DNA of 64,000 nt from RDXT01 sp033765305 (lineage in GTDB: Bacteria > Bacteroidota > Bacteroidia > J057), in contig JANRID010000006.1 in assembly GCA_033765305.1 (NCBI GenBank), positions 1 to 64,000 on the forward strand, given 5' to 3'. The notes under the pieces are model-generated. The model did no database searches. It was not told where the DNA came from and was given only the letters and a program-made list of their open reading frames with translations. Positions 45,060 through 52,757 of the stretch are shown piece after piece. Within the stretch, counting starts at the first letter, position 1. Every line of letters begins with the position of its first letter. A program made the translations under genes and the position numbers.

Positions 45060-46781
45060 ATGAACAAGCGATATTGCATCTCGATGCGGACCTCCTGCCT
45101 TACCTTGCTTCTGATGGCATTTCAGGGTGCCTGGGCACAATCTGCCTGGACCCCCTCCGATTTCTACGGCGTCCCTGACCGGGACCGCCACGTGGTGTTC
45201 ATGGACGGATTCGACGACAACCGGCACAAGTGGGATCTGGGATCGCTGTATGTTAAGGAAACGATCGCGGAAGGCGATTTTTTCCTGGCATCGCTGACCA
45301 GTTATCCGTACACCAAGTACCGCCAGGGCAACTTCAACGCCAGCGGCAATTATGAGATCCAGCTGCAGATCCGCATCACCAAAGGCAGCGACGACGCTGC
45401 TGCCGGGCTGGTCTTCGGGCGCGATGCCAATGGCAGCGAATACCGCTTTCTGTTCAACAGCAAAGGCAATTTCCGGATCGAGAAATTCGACCGGGGCCGG
45501 GTCCAGGAGATCAAGCCCTGGTCTCCGGGCCGCAATCTGAACCGCCGCTGGTACAATACCCTCACCGTCCGCCGCGTAGCTGAAGACTGGTACTTTTTCA
45601 TCAACCAGACCCTGGTAGCCAAAACCGATGTGCGTCCGCTTTTCGGCCAGGATCTCGGCATGCGCATCGACGGATACATGGCCTGCGAAGCTGATTACCT
45701 GAGCGTCAGCGAGCTGCTGACCGCCGACCGCAATGGCCCCGCGATCAGCCTCGTCGAGCCCTCCCTTTCCGCAGGCCGGGACCTGCTCTTCAACGTCCGG
45801 TACCAGGTCATCCGCGGCCGCGTCAGCGACCCTTCCGGCGTCAGCATGCTTTCCATCAACGGCGAACCTATCACCATCTCGCCCAGCGGAGACTTTTCCG
45901 CTTCCCTCAGCCTGCCGAGCGGCAAAACCGCGATCCGCGTCGAAGCCCGCGACCGCTTCGACAACCGCAGCGAGGAGGCTTTTTCGATGACCTATACCGA
46001 GGTGATGGCCGATCTGCCCAAGCCGCAGCCGCCCCCCCCCTCCAAACCGGTGCAGGTGCAGCCCCCGGCACCTCCTGCTGCCCCCGCCGGAACCAATTAC
46101 GTCCTCCTCATCGGCATCAATACCTATCAGAACTGGAACGGCCTGCACAATGCAGTCAAGGACTGCCAGGACCTCGCCCAGACGCTGATTGACCTCTATC
46201 AGTTTGACCGCGAGCATATTATCACCCTGTTCAATGAACAGGCTACCCGCGAGAATATCCTCGAAACCCTCGAAAGCCTCCAGGACCGCCTCGACGAGCA
46301 GGACAATCTGCTCATTTACTACGCAGGCCACGGCTACTACGACGAATCGTCCGGCCTGGGCTACTGGGTGCCGGTGGATGCGCGGGTAAACAAGGTGCCC
46401 GATTTTATCCTCAATTCCACGATCCACGATTACCTGCGCACGATCAACAGCCGCCACACCTTCCTCATCGCCGATGCCTGCTACGCTGGCTCGCTCTTCG
46501 GAACCTACCGCGGCGTGATCGACGAATCATCCCGTTCGCGCTGGGCGCTGACCTCCGGCGACATCGAGAAAGTCTGGGACGGCCAGCCTGGCCAGAACAG
46601 CCCCTTTGCCCGCTATCTCATCCGCTGCCTGCGCGGCAACACCAAGCCCCGCCTGCCTGCCAATGAGCTGATCGACAACGTGAAAACCCTCATGATTCAA
46701 AATACGGCCCAAACGCCGCAAGGCAGCCCGCTGAAAATGGCCGGCGATGACGGCGGCGTGTTCGTCTTCGAGCGCCGATGA
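45060..46781 (+). CDS. Exported caspase family protein with N-terminal laminin-G-like domain
   Basis: This encodes about 573 residues. An N-terminal hydrophobic segment (SCLTLLLMAFQGAWAQ) is a signal peptide; starts at 45045 and 45084 are also possible. Residues about 35-220 look like a beta-sandwich (DGFDDNRHKWDLG, GNFRIEKFDRG, WYNTLTVRRVAEDWYFFINQTLV), as in DUF1080/laminin-G-like domains. An Ig-like domain (about 225-315) and a Pro-rich linker (about 317-343) follow. The C-terminal caspase domain has GHG His424 (LIYYAGHGYY) and DACYAGS Cys474. The protein is thus probably outside the cytoplasm, unlike the caspase near the left end. A strong terminator follows the gene. Confidence 0.85.
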   Translation: MNKRYCISMRTSCLTLLLMAFQGAWAQSAWTPSDFYGVPDRDRHVVFMDGFDDNRHKWDLGSLYVKETIAEGDFFLASLTSYPYTKYRQGNFNASGNYEIQLQIRITKGSDDAAAGLVFGRDANGSEYRFLFNSKGNFRIEKFDRGRVQEIKPWSPGRNLNRRWYNTLTVRRVAEDWYFFINQTLVAKTDVRPLFGQDLGMRIDGYMACEADYLSVSELLTADRNGPAISLVEPSLSAGRDLLFNVRYQVIRGRVSDPSGVSMLSINGEPITISPSGDFSASLSLPSGKTAIRVEARDRFDNRSEEAFSMTYTEVMADLPKPQPPPPSKPVQVQPPAPPAAPAGTNYVLLIGINTYQNWNGLHNAVKDCQDLAQTLIDLYQFDREHIITLFNEQATRENILETLESLQDRLDEQDNLLIYYAGHGYYDESSGLGYWVPVDARVNKVPDFILNSTIHDYLRTINSRHTFLIADACYAGSLFGTYRGVIDESSRSRWALTSGDIEKVWDGQPGQNSPFARYLIRCLRGNTKPRLPANELIDNVKTLMIQNTAQTPQGSPLKMAGDDGGVFVFERR

Positions 46782-46802
46782 TCCGGCCCGGATTCCCTAC
46801 GC

Positions 46803-46832
46803 CGCAGACCCCGACGGTCTGCGGCTTTTTTA
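46803..46832 (+). terminator. Rho-independent terminator after the exported caspase gene
   Basis: A 9-bp stem CCGCAGACC/GGTCTGCGG with a CCGAC loop is followed by C and T6. It separates the caspase gene from the sigma-factor operon. Confidence 0.92.
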
Positions 46833-46863
46833 TTGTATATTGCCCCCAAAGCCCGCATACCGG

Positions 46864-47496
46864 ATGATGCGCTTCTTCAAGCGGCGGACCCCGCACAGCC
46901 AGATGTCGGACGAACAGCTGGCTGCCGAATACAAAACCACTCAGGACCCTGAGCTGGTGGGGGAGCTGTTTGAGCGCTACGCCCATATCGTCTATCTGGC
47001 CTGCATGAAATACCTGCGGGATCCGGCCGAAAGCGAGGATGTGGCGATGCAGCTGTTCGAGAAGCTGATGAATGACCTGCGGAAATACGAAGTCCGCAAC
47101 TTCCGCCACTGGCTGCACACCGTGATCCGGCATCAGTGCCTCCTGCACCTCGACCGCCACTCCCGTGCCCGCAAACAGAGCGAATCTTTCCGGGAAACCC
47201 AGCAGGCAGATATGGAATCCGGGGCGGATCTGAATCCTATAGCTGACGCAGCCTTCCGGGAGTATCAGCTGGAGCAGTTGGAAGAAGCCGTTGCCCTGCT
47301 CAATGCCGAACAGCGCACCTGCATCGAGCTGTTCTACCTGCAGCGGCTGAGCTACCAGGAAGTATCGGATCAGACGGGCTACACCATGAAACAAGTGAAA
47401 AGCTATATCCAAAACGGCAAGCGGAACCTGCAGAAGCACCTCGAAGGGCGCTCGGTAAGCCCGTCTGCGCCGGATTCATTTCATTCACACGACTGA
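46864..47496 (+). CDS. ECF-type RNA polymerase sigma factor
   Basis: This 210-residue sigma factor has region 2 (EYKTTQDPELVGELFERYAHIVYLACMKYLRDPAESEDVAMQLFEKLM) and region 4 (LNAEQRTCIELFYLQRLSYQEVSDQTGYTMKQVKSYIQNGKRNLQKHLEG). It is 4 nt upstream of a membrane protein that fits as its anti-sigma partner. The start is the first of two adjacent ATGs and follows the upstream terminator by 32 nt. Distinct from the sigma factor near the left end. Confidence 0.9.
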   Translation: MMRFFKRRTPHSQMSDEQLAAEYKTTQDPELVGELFERYAHIVYLACMKYLRDPAESEDVAMQLFEKLMNDLRKYEVRNFRHWLHTVIRHQCLLHLDRHSRARKQSESFRETQQADMESGADLNPIADAAFREYQLEQLEEAVALLNAEQRTCIELFYLQRLSYQEVSDQTGYTMKQVKSYIQNGKRNLQKHLEGRSVSPSAPDSFHSHD

Positions 47497-47500
47497 GGCG

Positions 47501-48709
47501 ATGGCAGAACTGGACCCGCATATCCCCAGCCGCCCCGCAGCGCCGCCCTCGGCGCAGCGCCTGGAGGCCTATCTGGCCGGCGAGCTGCCGGACGAGGTCC
47601 GGCAGGAGGTCGAGGCGCAGCTCGGTGCAGACGAGCTGCTCCGGGACGCCGCCGAAGGACTGCAGCACAGCGGGGGGCCCGGCGCCTTTGCCGGGGCGGT
47701 GGGCCGCCTGCGCGCGCAGGCGCGCGCCTCTGTACGCGAGCGCATGCACCGCCGCGAGACCCTTTCGCGCCGCCGTCTGCGCGTCATGCCCGACCCGCGG
47801 GTCCTGCAGATCGGGCTGGCGGTAGCCGCCAGTGTGGCCCTGCTCTTCGGCAGCCTGTGGATATTCCGCTACCGCCAGATCCGGCAGGAGCCGCTGGCCG
47901 CTGCCCAGCCTGCACCGCAGACCGAGGTGCATTCTGCACCCGGACAGCATCCTGCGCCCGGTCCGGCTGCAGCCGGCGAGCCCATCGGCGGCAGCCTTCC
48001 CGAGCCGCTGGCGATGGGGCCGTCAGCCTCCCGTATGGCGTCCGCCGAGGATCTGGCTGCGCCGACGGAATCTGCCCCTGTGCAGGCACCGGAGCCCGCG
48101 CTGGAAAGCCTCAGCGCTTCCGCACCCGCCGCCCCTGCAACGGTGCAGGCAGCACCCATGCCGGCGCAGGCCCAGCCTGCGGCAGATGCCTTCGCGGACG
48201 ATGCCGCCATACAGCCGTATTCAGGCCATGCGGATGCCGAGGCCCAGATCTTGGAAGCAGAGGTGTCCGAATCCCGCAAACGGGCGGAAAAGGCGCTTCC
48301 GGCACCCATGATGACCTACGAAGACTCGCTCCGGGGCGCCGTGCTGCGCGCCCAGGGCCTCGCCGATCTGTTCGATCAGGGGATGCTGCGCATGCAGCAG
48401 GGGGATTCCGCCGCTGCGCTCGACAAATTCCTCGAAGTGCTGCAGGGCAGCCCCGGCCATCTTCCGGCGTCGTATTACGCCGGGCTGCTGCACTACCGGC
48501 AAGGGCGCTACAAGGCGGCACAGCCCTTGCTCGAAACCGCAGCCTCCAATCCGGCCGCCAGCCAGTATCCGGCGGCACGCCTGCTCCTGGCGCGGAATCT
48601 GATCGCCCTGGGCCGGGCGGCATCCGCGCGCAAGGTGCTGGAGGCGCTGGCCGCCGCCGGCGGCCCCGAGGGCCGCGAAGCGGCAGCGCTGCTGCAGCAA
48701 CTCCGCTGA
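47501..48709 (+). CDS. Anti-sigma-like membrane protein with TPR tail
   Basis: This 402-residue protein has an N-terminal cytoplasmic part (SAQRLEAYLAGELPDEVRQEVEAQLGADELLRDAAEGL) like the helical start of anti-sigma factors, though it lacks the zinc-binding HxxxCxxC of the ZAS family. One membrane helix (about 103-123) follows, then a long Ala/Pro-rich disordered linker (about 130-250) and at least three TPR-like repeats at the C-terminus (LFDQGMLRMQQGDSAAALDKF...). Directly behind the sigma gene, it should sequester the factor at the membrane and sense something in the periplasm. The linker is unusually Pro/Ala-rich. Confidence 0.75.
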   Translation: MAELDPHIPSRPAAPPSAQRLEAYLAGELPDEVRQEVEAQLGADELLRDAAEGLQHSGGPGAFAGAVGRLRAQARASVRERMHRRETLSRRRLRVMPDPRVLQIGLAVAASVALLFGSLWIFRYRQIRQEPLAAAQPAPQTEVHSAPGQHPAPGPAAAGEPIGGSLPEPLAMGPSASRMASAEDLAAPTESAPVQAPEPALESLSASAPAAPATVQAAPMPAQAQPAADAFADDAAIQPYSGHADAEAQILEAEVSESRKRAEKALPAPMMTYEDSLRGAVLRAQGLADLFDQGMLRMQQGDSAAALDKFLEVLQGSPGHLPASYYAGLLHYRQGRYKAAQPLLETAASNPAASQYPAARLLLARNLIALGRAASARKVLEALAAAGGPEGREAAALLQQLR

Positions 48710-48717
48710 TTTCTGCC

Positions 48718-48725
48718 TAGCTTTG
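48718..48725 (+). promoter_or_regulatory. -7 promoter box (TAGCTTTG) abutting scpA
   Basis: An exact TAnnTTTG match ends only 4 nt before the scpA ATG, so transcription would begin at or beside the start codon. It could give a leaderless mRNA, or the box could be chance. Confidence 0.4.
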
Positions 48726-48729
48726 CCCG

Positions 48730-49506
48730 ATGACCGACCCCAGCCAGGCATACCGCATCCAGCTGCCCCAGTTCGAAGGCCCCTTCGATCTGCTGCTCTT
48801 TTTCATCGAGCGGGATGAGCTGGACATTCACGACATCCCCATTTCGCGCATCACTGCCGATTTTCTGGGGTATCTGAAAGCCATGCGGGAGCTGAATATC
48901 GAGGTGGCAGCAGAATTTATCCTCGTGGCAGGCACCCTCATGCGGATCAAGGCCCGGATGCTGCTGCCCCGCCCGGTGCTCGACGAATCCGGGCAGGAGG
49001 TGGACCCCCGCCGGGAACTGGTGGACCGGCTGCTGGAGTACCGGCGCTACAAATCGGTGCTGGAAGACCTTGCCCGCCTCGAATCCGACCAGGAGATGCG
49101 GGAGCCCCGCGGCAATGCAGCCCAGGAGGAGCGCGAGGTTCAGGCGTCGGCTGCGCCCGAGGACGAACTCACCGGAATCGATCTCTACAGCCTCATGCGG
49201 GCATTCAAGCGGATCTGGGACAAGCACCACGAAAAGCTCCAGAAGCCCCGGCATGTCATCCAGCGGTATCCCTACACGCTGGATTCGGTCAAATCCCGCC
49301 TGCTGGAGCGCTTATCGCTCCGGGAGCGGGTGGATTTCGTGAGCCTAGCGCTGGAGGAATCCTCCCGGATCTACGTGGTATTCTGCTTTCTCGCCGTGCT
49401 GGAGCTGGTGCAGATGCAAAAGGCCCGCCTCCTGCTGGGCGAGGGCTTCAACCAGTTCTGGATCGAGCGGCGCGAATCAGCCGCCGGCACACCCGCAGAC
49501 GCGTAA
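48730..49506 (+). CDS. scpA: Segregation and condensation protein A
   Basis: This 258-residue kleisin subunit of the bacterial SMC-ScpAB condensin has QFEGPFDLLLFFIERDELDIHDIPISRITADFLGYL, the ScpA N-terminus, and the C-terminal winged-helix region ending LLLGEGFNQFWIERR. smc and scpB are not in the window. The central linker (about 120-145) is Glu-rich. Length is normal. Confidence 0.9.
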   Translation: MTDPSQAYRIQLPQFEGPFDLLLFFIERDELDIHDIPISRITADFLGYLKAMRELNIEVAAEFILVAGTLMRIKARMLLPRPVLDESGQEVDPRRELVDRLLEYRRYKSVLEDLARLESDQEMREPRGNAAQEEREVQASAAPEDELTGIDLYSLMRAFKRIWDKHHEKLQKPRHVIQRYPYTLDSVKSRLLERLSLRERVDFVSLALEESSRIYVVFCFLAVLELVQMQKARLLLGEGFNQFWIERRESAAGTPADA

Positions 49507-49720
49507 TTCTGCCGCAGATCTAACGTCCTGTTCCGCTGCGCCGTGCCGCCGCCGCACGCCGGCAGCCGGCACCCTTTTATTCGAAACCGCTTGATTTCCA
49601 GAAACTCAGCCTTCCGCATCTGCTGTCCGGAACGATGGAGCCGGTACGGCGCGGCCTTTTTTCATTCACGAATCAAATAGTACTGGTTAAAAATAATTTT
49701 TACACCCCAAATAAACAGCC
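49507..49720. other. Intergenic region after scpA
   Basis: No gene is seen. The first half is GC-rich, with a short GCCG-gta-CGGC hairpin before a T6 tract near 49665 that might terminate scpA transcription. The second half (about 49670-49720) is strongly AT-rich and leads into the promoter below. Confidence 0.4.
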
Positions 49721-49728
49721 TATATTTG
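49721..49728 (+). promoter_or_regulatory. -7 promoter box (TATATTTG)
   Basis: An exact TAnnTTTG match in the most AT-rich part of the area. Transcription would begin near 49735 and run into the hairpin and T tract at 49765-49809. Confidence 0.6.
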
Positions 49729-49734
49729 ATTCAT

Positions 49735-49809
49735 AAGGCAAACGCCAGATACAGAAGCTAGGGGTTAGGGTTGACTCTCCCGGAAGGGATCGAGTCCCCT
49801 AATTTTTTT
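49735..49809 (+). ncRNA. Putative small RNA or attenuator leader
   Basis: A transcript of about 75 nt is predicted from the TATATTTG box to a strong intrinsic terminator. The hairpin reads TTAGGG-(TT)-GACTC-TCCC, a GGAA tetraloop, GGGA-(TC)-GAGTC-CCCTAA, then T7: 15 base pairs with two offset 2-nt bulges. This is either a short RNA in its own right or an attenuated leader for the GlsB-like gene 83 nt downstream. It matches no RNA family that I recognise. Confidence 0.5.
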
Positions 49810-49827
49810 ATGCCTGCGGCATCCGCC

Positions 49828-49855
49828 GCCGCCCTGAACCCTGCGGGCGGCTTTT
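49828..49855 (+). terminator. Second hairpin with T4
   Basis: A GCCGCCC/GGGCGGC stem with a 10-nt loop is followed by TTTT, in the leader of the next gene. It may be a weak terminator or an anti-attenuation structure. Confidence 0.45.
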
Positions 49856-49891
49856 CCGTCTAACTCTTCAGAACCCCTTAATCATCAGCAG

Positions 49892-50137
49892 ATGTCGCTT
49901 ATCGTCTCACTGCTTGTAGGCATTGCCGCCGGCTGGATTGCCGGCCAGATCGTCAAAGGCCGGGGCTTCGGCCTGGTAGGCAACCTGATCATCGGCGCTT
50001 TGGGCGGGCTTGCGGGGCACATGATCGTGCGGTTCGCCGGGTTTTATCCAGCAAAGGCCATCGTGCCCAGCCTGATCACTGCGGTCATCGGGGCGGTTGT
50101 GCTGCTCTATCTGGTCAATCTGATCCGCCGCTTCTGA
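49892..50137 (+). CDS. GlsB/YeaQ/YmgE family stress-response membrane protein
   Basis: This 81-residue inner-membrane protein has three helices and the family pattern LVGIAAGWIAGQIVKGRGFGLVGNLIIGALGGLAGHMI. It is typically induced by stress. The 83 nt between the RNA terminator and this gene may carry regulatory structure. Its last 23 nt overlap the convergent histidine kinase. Confidence 0.85.
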   Translation: MSLIVSLLVGIAAGWIAGQIVKGRGFGLVGNLIIGALGGLAGHMIVRFAGFYPAKAIVPSLITAVIGAVVLLYLVNLIRRF

Positions 50138-52628
50138 GGCGCGGCGCCTGTACACCGGCCAGCCTTCCGGCCCGTTCGAGGGTTTCGCGGATTTTGCGGT
50201 AGAGATCCTGCGGGTTGAACGGCTTGGCGGCAAAGTCGTCCATGCCTGCCTTCAGCGCTTCTTCGCGGATATCGAGCAGGGCCGAGGCCGTGAGCGCAAT
50301 AATCGGCGCCGAAGCGGCAGGCGTGCCGAGCTGCCGGATATGCCGGGTGGCCTCGTAGCCGTCCATGACCGGCATTTGCAGGTCCATCAGAATCAGGTCG
50401 AAAGGATGCTGCCCTGCAAGCTGGACTGCCTTGGCGCCATGCTCTGCGAGGGTCACCTGAGCGCCCCATTTTTCCAGAAAGCGCTTCGCAATCCGCTGGT
50501 TGACCAGGTTGTCCTCGGCCAGCAGCACCGCTACACCCTGAAACTGCGGGCTTTCAGGGGCATCGGCCAGCGGGGGCAGCTTGGGCCCGCCGGCAGCCGG
50601 CAGAGGAAATGCCAGCGTAAAGAAAAAGCGCGAGCCCTTCCCTTCCTCGCTTTCCACCTGAATGCTGCTGTGCTGGAGCCGCAGCAGCTGGCGGCAGATG
50701 GCAAGCCCCAGACCCGTGCCGCCAAACTCCCGCGTCGTGGTGGCGCTGGCCTGGGTGAAGCTCTCGAAAATGCGATCGAGCTTGTCTGCCGGAATTCCAA
50801 TGCCGGTATCGGCCACTTCGAAGTACACCTGCGACTGCCCCGGCTCCGCATCCAGATGCTGCGTGCTGACCTGGATGAATCCTTTCCGCGTAAACTTGAC
50901 GGCATTGCCGATGAGGTTGGACAGGACCTGGCTCAGACGCGTGGGGTCGCCGATGAGCACCTCCGGGATCGCTGGATCGAGATTGAGCCGCAGTTCCACG
51001 CCATGCTCGGCGGCCTGCAGGCGGAAGGGGTGCGCAATGCCGTTGATGAGGTCTGTCAGCCGCATCGGCGACTGCTCGAATTCGATCCGCCCTGATTCGA
51101 TCTTGCTGTAATCCAGGATGTCGTTGACGATGGAAAGCAGGTTCTCGGCGGAAAACTTGAGCGACTGCAGGTTTTCGAGCTGATCGGGCCGGGGATTTTC
51201 CTGCAGCAGCAGATGGGTGAGGCCGATGACGCCGTTGAGCGGGGTGCGGATCTCATGGCTCATGGTGGACAGAAACTGCGCCCGTGCGCGGGCAGCTTCC
51301 TCGGCGCGGTCGCGGGCTTCGATCAGCGCCTGCTGATAGGCCTGCTGCTGGGTGGTGTTGCGGATGTGCGCAATCACCTCGTCGTCGCCGCTGCGCACCA
51401 TGCGCAGCTCGTAGTAATTCCGCCCTGCCGGCAGATCGATGCTGTATTCCATCATACAAACGGCCCCTTCGGAGATCGAGCGGGCTATCATATTTTGGAG
51501 CTGCTGCTGAAGGTCTTCCCCAATCGGCAGATCCCGGATACAGGATCCGATAATCCGGTCTTTAGGGATCAGCAGTTCCTCTTCTTGCTGGGTGGCAACA
51601 TCGAGAAAGCAGCCCTCCTGGCTGATGCGCAGGATCAGGTCCGGATTGGCGTCCACGAGCGCCTTGTGGCGGGCTTCGCTGCGGGCGAGCTGCTCCTCGG
51701 CCTGTTTCTGCTCATGAATATCGGTATGGGTGCCGATGAAGCGCTTCGGCCTGCCGGTGGCGGGGTCGAGGATCATCTGTCCCCGGCTTTCGATCCATTT
51801 CCACCCGCCAGCCTTGGTCCGGACCCGGTACTCGCTGCGGTACATCCCGCCGGGGCTGAGGGAATAAGCCCACAGCTCCTGCATGACGCGGTCCCGGTCA
51901 TCGGGATGCACCAGCGACGCCCATTCCTGGAATCCGGCGGTCAGATCTTCCGGCTCGTAGCCGAGGATCTGCCTGGCCACCGGCGACAGGTAGAGGGTCT
52001 GGGTCTCATAGTCGGTATCCCATACCCCTTCATGGCTGCTGACCAGCGCATAATTCCAGCGCTCCTCGCTTTTGCGGAGCTGTTCGCTGACCTCGGAGAG
52101 GGTTTTCAGGTTGGCGTCCAGCGCTGCCTGGCTGCGGGCCATGTGGAAGGTAAAAATATTGCCCAGCCCCAGCAGCATGACTGTGAGGCTGATAAACGCA
52201 TACACTTCCTGCTGCGGCACCTGCACGGAGAGCCCGACTGCGATGCACAGCGCCAGGGCGAGCCCGTTCATCATCAGCATGTAGCTCCGCTGCACCGCGA
52301 TGAACGGCAATGCGGCCAGCATGATGAAGTTGGCCTGCACATACTGCTGGTTGAGGTTGTTCTGGTACAGCACTGCGTAGCTCCAGCAGATCGCCAGGAC
52401 GATGCTAAATACAAACGCCTGCTCCAGCCGCCTGACACTCAGCCGCCTGGCGCCTGCGATCACCAGCAGCATGGCCGAGCCGGGAATCATGCGCAGCCAG
52501 AACGGATCGTACAGCTCCGGCTGCACATACCGCTGCATCAGGCCTACGCCGAGGAACATGGAGGCCCCCGCGATCAGTACGATCTGGATAAACTTGACTC
52601 GGCGGCGCTCGGCGTCAGGCTGCATCAT
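50115..52628 (-). CDS. Hybrid sensor histidine kinase
   Basis: This 837-residue protein has five to six N-terminal membrane helices (to about residue 165) followed by two PAS domains (about 190-310 and 320-435). A HisKA domain carries the phospho-acceptor His458 in FLSTMSHEIRTPLNG, an HATPase domain has IGNAVKFT, DTGIGIP and GTGLGLA, and a receiver domain has Asp749 in LILMDLQMP. It should pass phosphate within itself to an unlinked Hpt protein or regulator. The start at 52628 was chosen because the only exact -7 box (TATATTTG at 52662-52669) would place the earlier ATG at 52664 upstream of the transcript. Confidence 0.9.
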   Translation of the reverse strand: MMQPDAERRRVKFIQIVLIAGASMFLGVGLMQRYVQPELYDPFWLRMIPGSAMLLVIAGARRLSVRRLEQAFVFSIVLAICWSYAVLYQNNLNQQYVQANFIMLAALPFIAVQRSYMLMMNGLALALCIAVGLSVQVPQQEVYAFISLTVMLLGLGNIFTFHMARSQAALDANLKTLSEVSEQLRKSEERWNYALVSSHEGVWDTDYETQTLYLSPVARQILGYEPEDLTAGFQEWASLVHPDDRDRVMQELWAYSLSPGGMYRSEYRVRTKAGGWKWIESRGQMILDPATGRPKRFIGTHTDIHEQKQAEEQLARSEARHKALVDANPDLILRISQEGCFLDVATQQEEELLIPKDRIIGSCIRDLPIGEDLQQQLQNMIARSISEGAVCMMEYSIDLPAGRNYYELRMVRSGDDEVIAHIRNTTQQQAYQQALIEARDRAEEAARARAQFLSTMSHEIRTPLNGVIGLTHLLLQENPRPDQLENLQSLKFSAENLLSIVNDILDYSKIESGRIEFEQSPMRLTDLINGIAHPFRLQAAEHGVELRLNLDPAIPEVLIGDPTRLSQVLSNLIGNAVKFTRKGFIQVSTQHLDAEPGQSQVYFEVADTGIGIPADKLDRIFESFTQASATTTREFGGTGLGLAICRQLLRLQHSSIQVESEEGKGSRFFFTLAFPLPAAGGPKLPPLADAPESPQFQGVAVLLAEDNLVNQRIAKRFLEKWGAQVTLAEHGAKAVQLAGQHPFDLILMDLQMPVMDGYEATRHIRQLGTPAASAPIIALTASALLDIREEALKAGMDDFAAKPFNPQDLYRKIRETLERAGRLAGVQAPRLRSGGSD

Positions 52629-52661
52629 AGGGATGGGATCGGAGGCGGAAGGAAAATACAT

Positions 52662-52669
52662 CAAATATA
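52662..52669 (-). promoter_or_regulatory. -7 promoter box (TATATTTG) for the histidine kinase
   Basis: Exact match on the minus strand, about 34 nt before the chosen kinase start. Confidence 0.6.
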
Positions 52670-52701
52670 CATCCTGTGTCCGGCTAATCTGGGCTCAGAT
52701 C

Positions 52702-52721
52702 TTACATGGAAAAACATGTAA
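52702..52721. promoter_or_regulatory. Inverted repeat TTACATG-N6-CATGTAA
   Basis: A perfect 7-bp inverted repeat with spacer GAAAAA sits between the divergent kinase and beta-propeller genes. It could be an operator acting on either or both. Confidence 0.4.
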
Positions 52722-52757
52722 CTTGAGCGGCTCCATTTCCTGAAATACCTGCTGCTC

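Noticed and set aside
49773..49796. Signal recognition particle RNA, because of the GGAA tetraloop
   Set aside because: The required internal loops of the SRP core are absent and the hairpin is closed by bulges of a different kind.
49765..49809. tRNA or tmRNA piece, because of the T-arm-like GGGATCGAGTCCC
   Set aside because: No acceptor, D or anticodon arms can be folded, and the whole stretch is better explained by a single long hairpin with a T tract.
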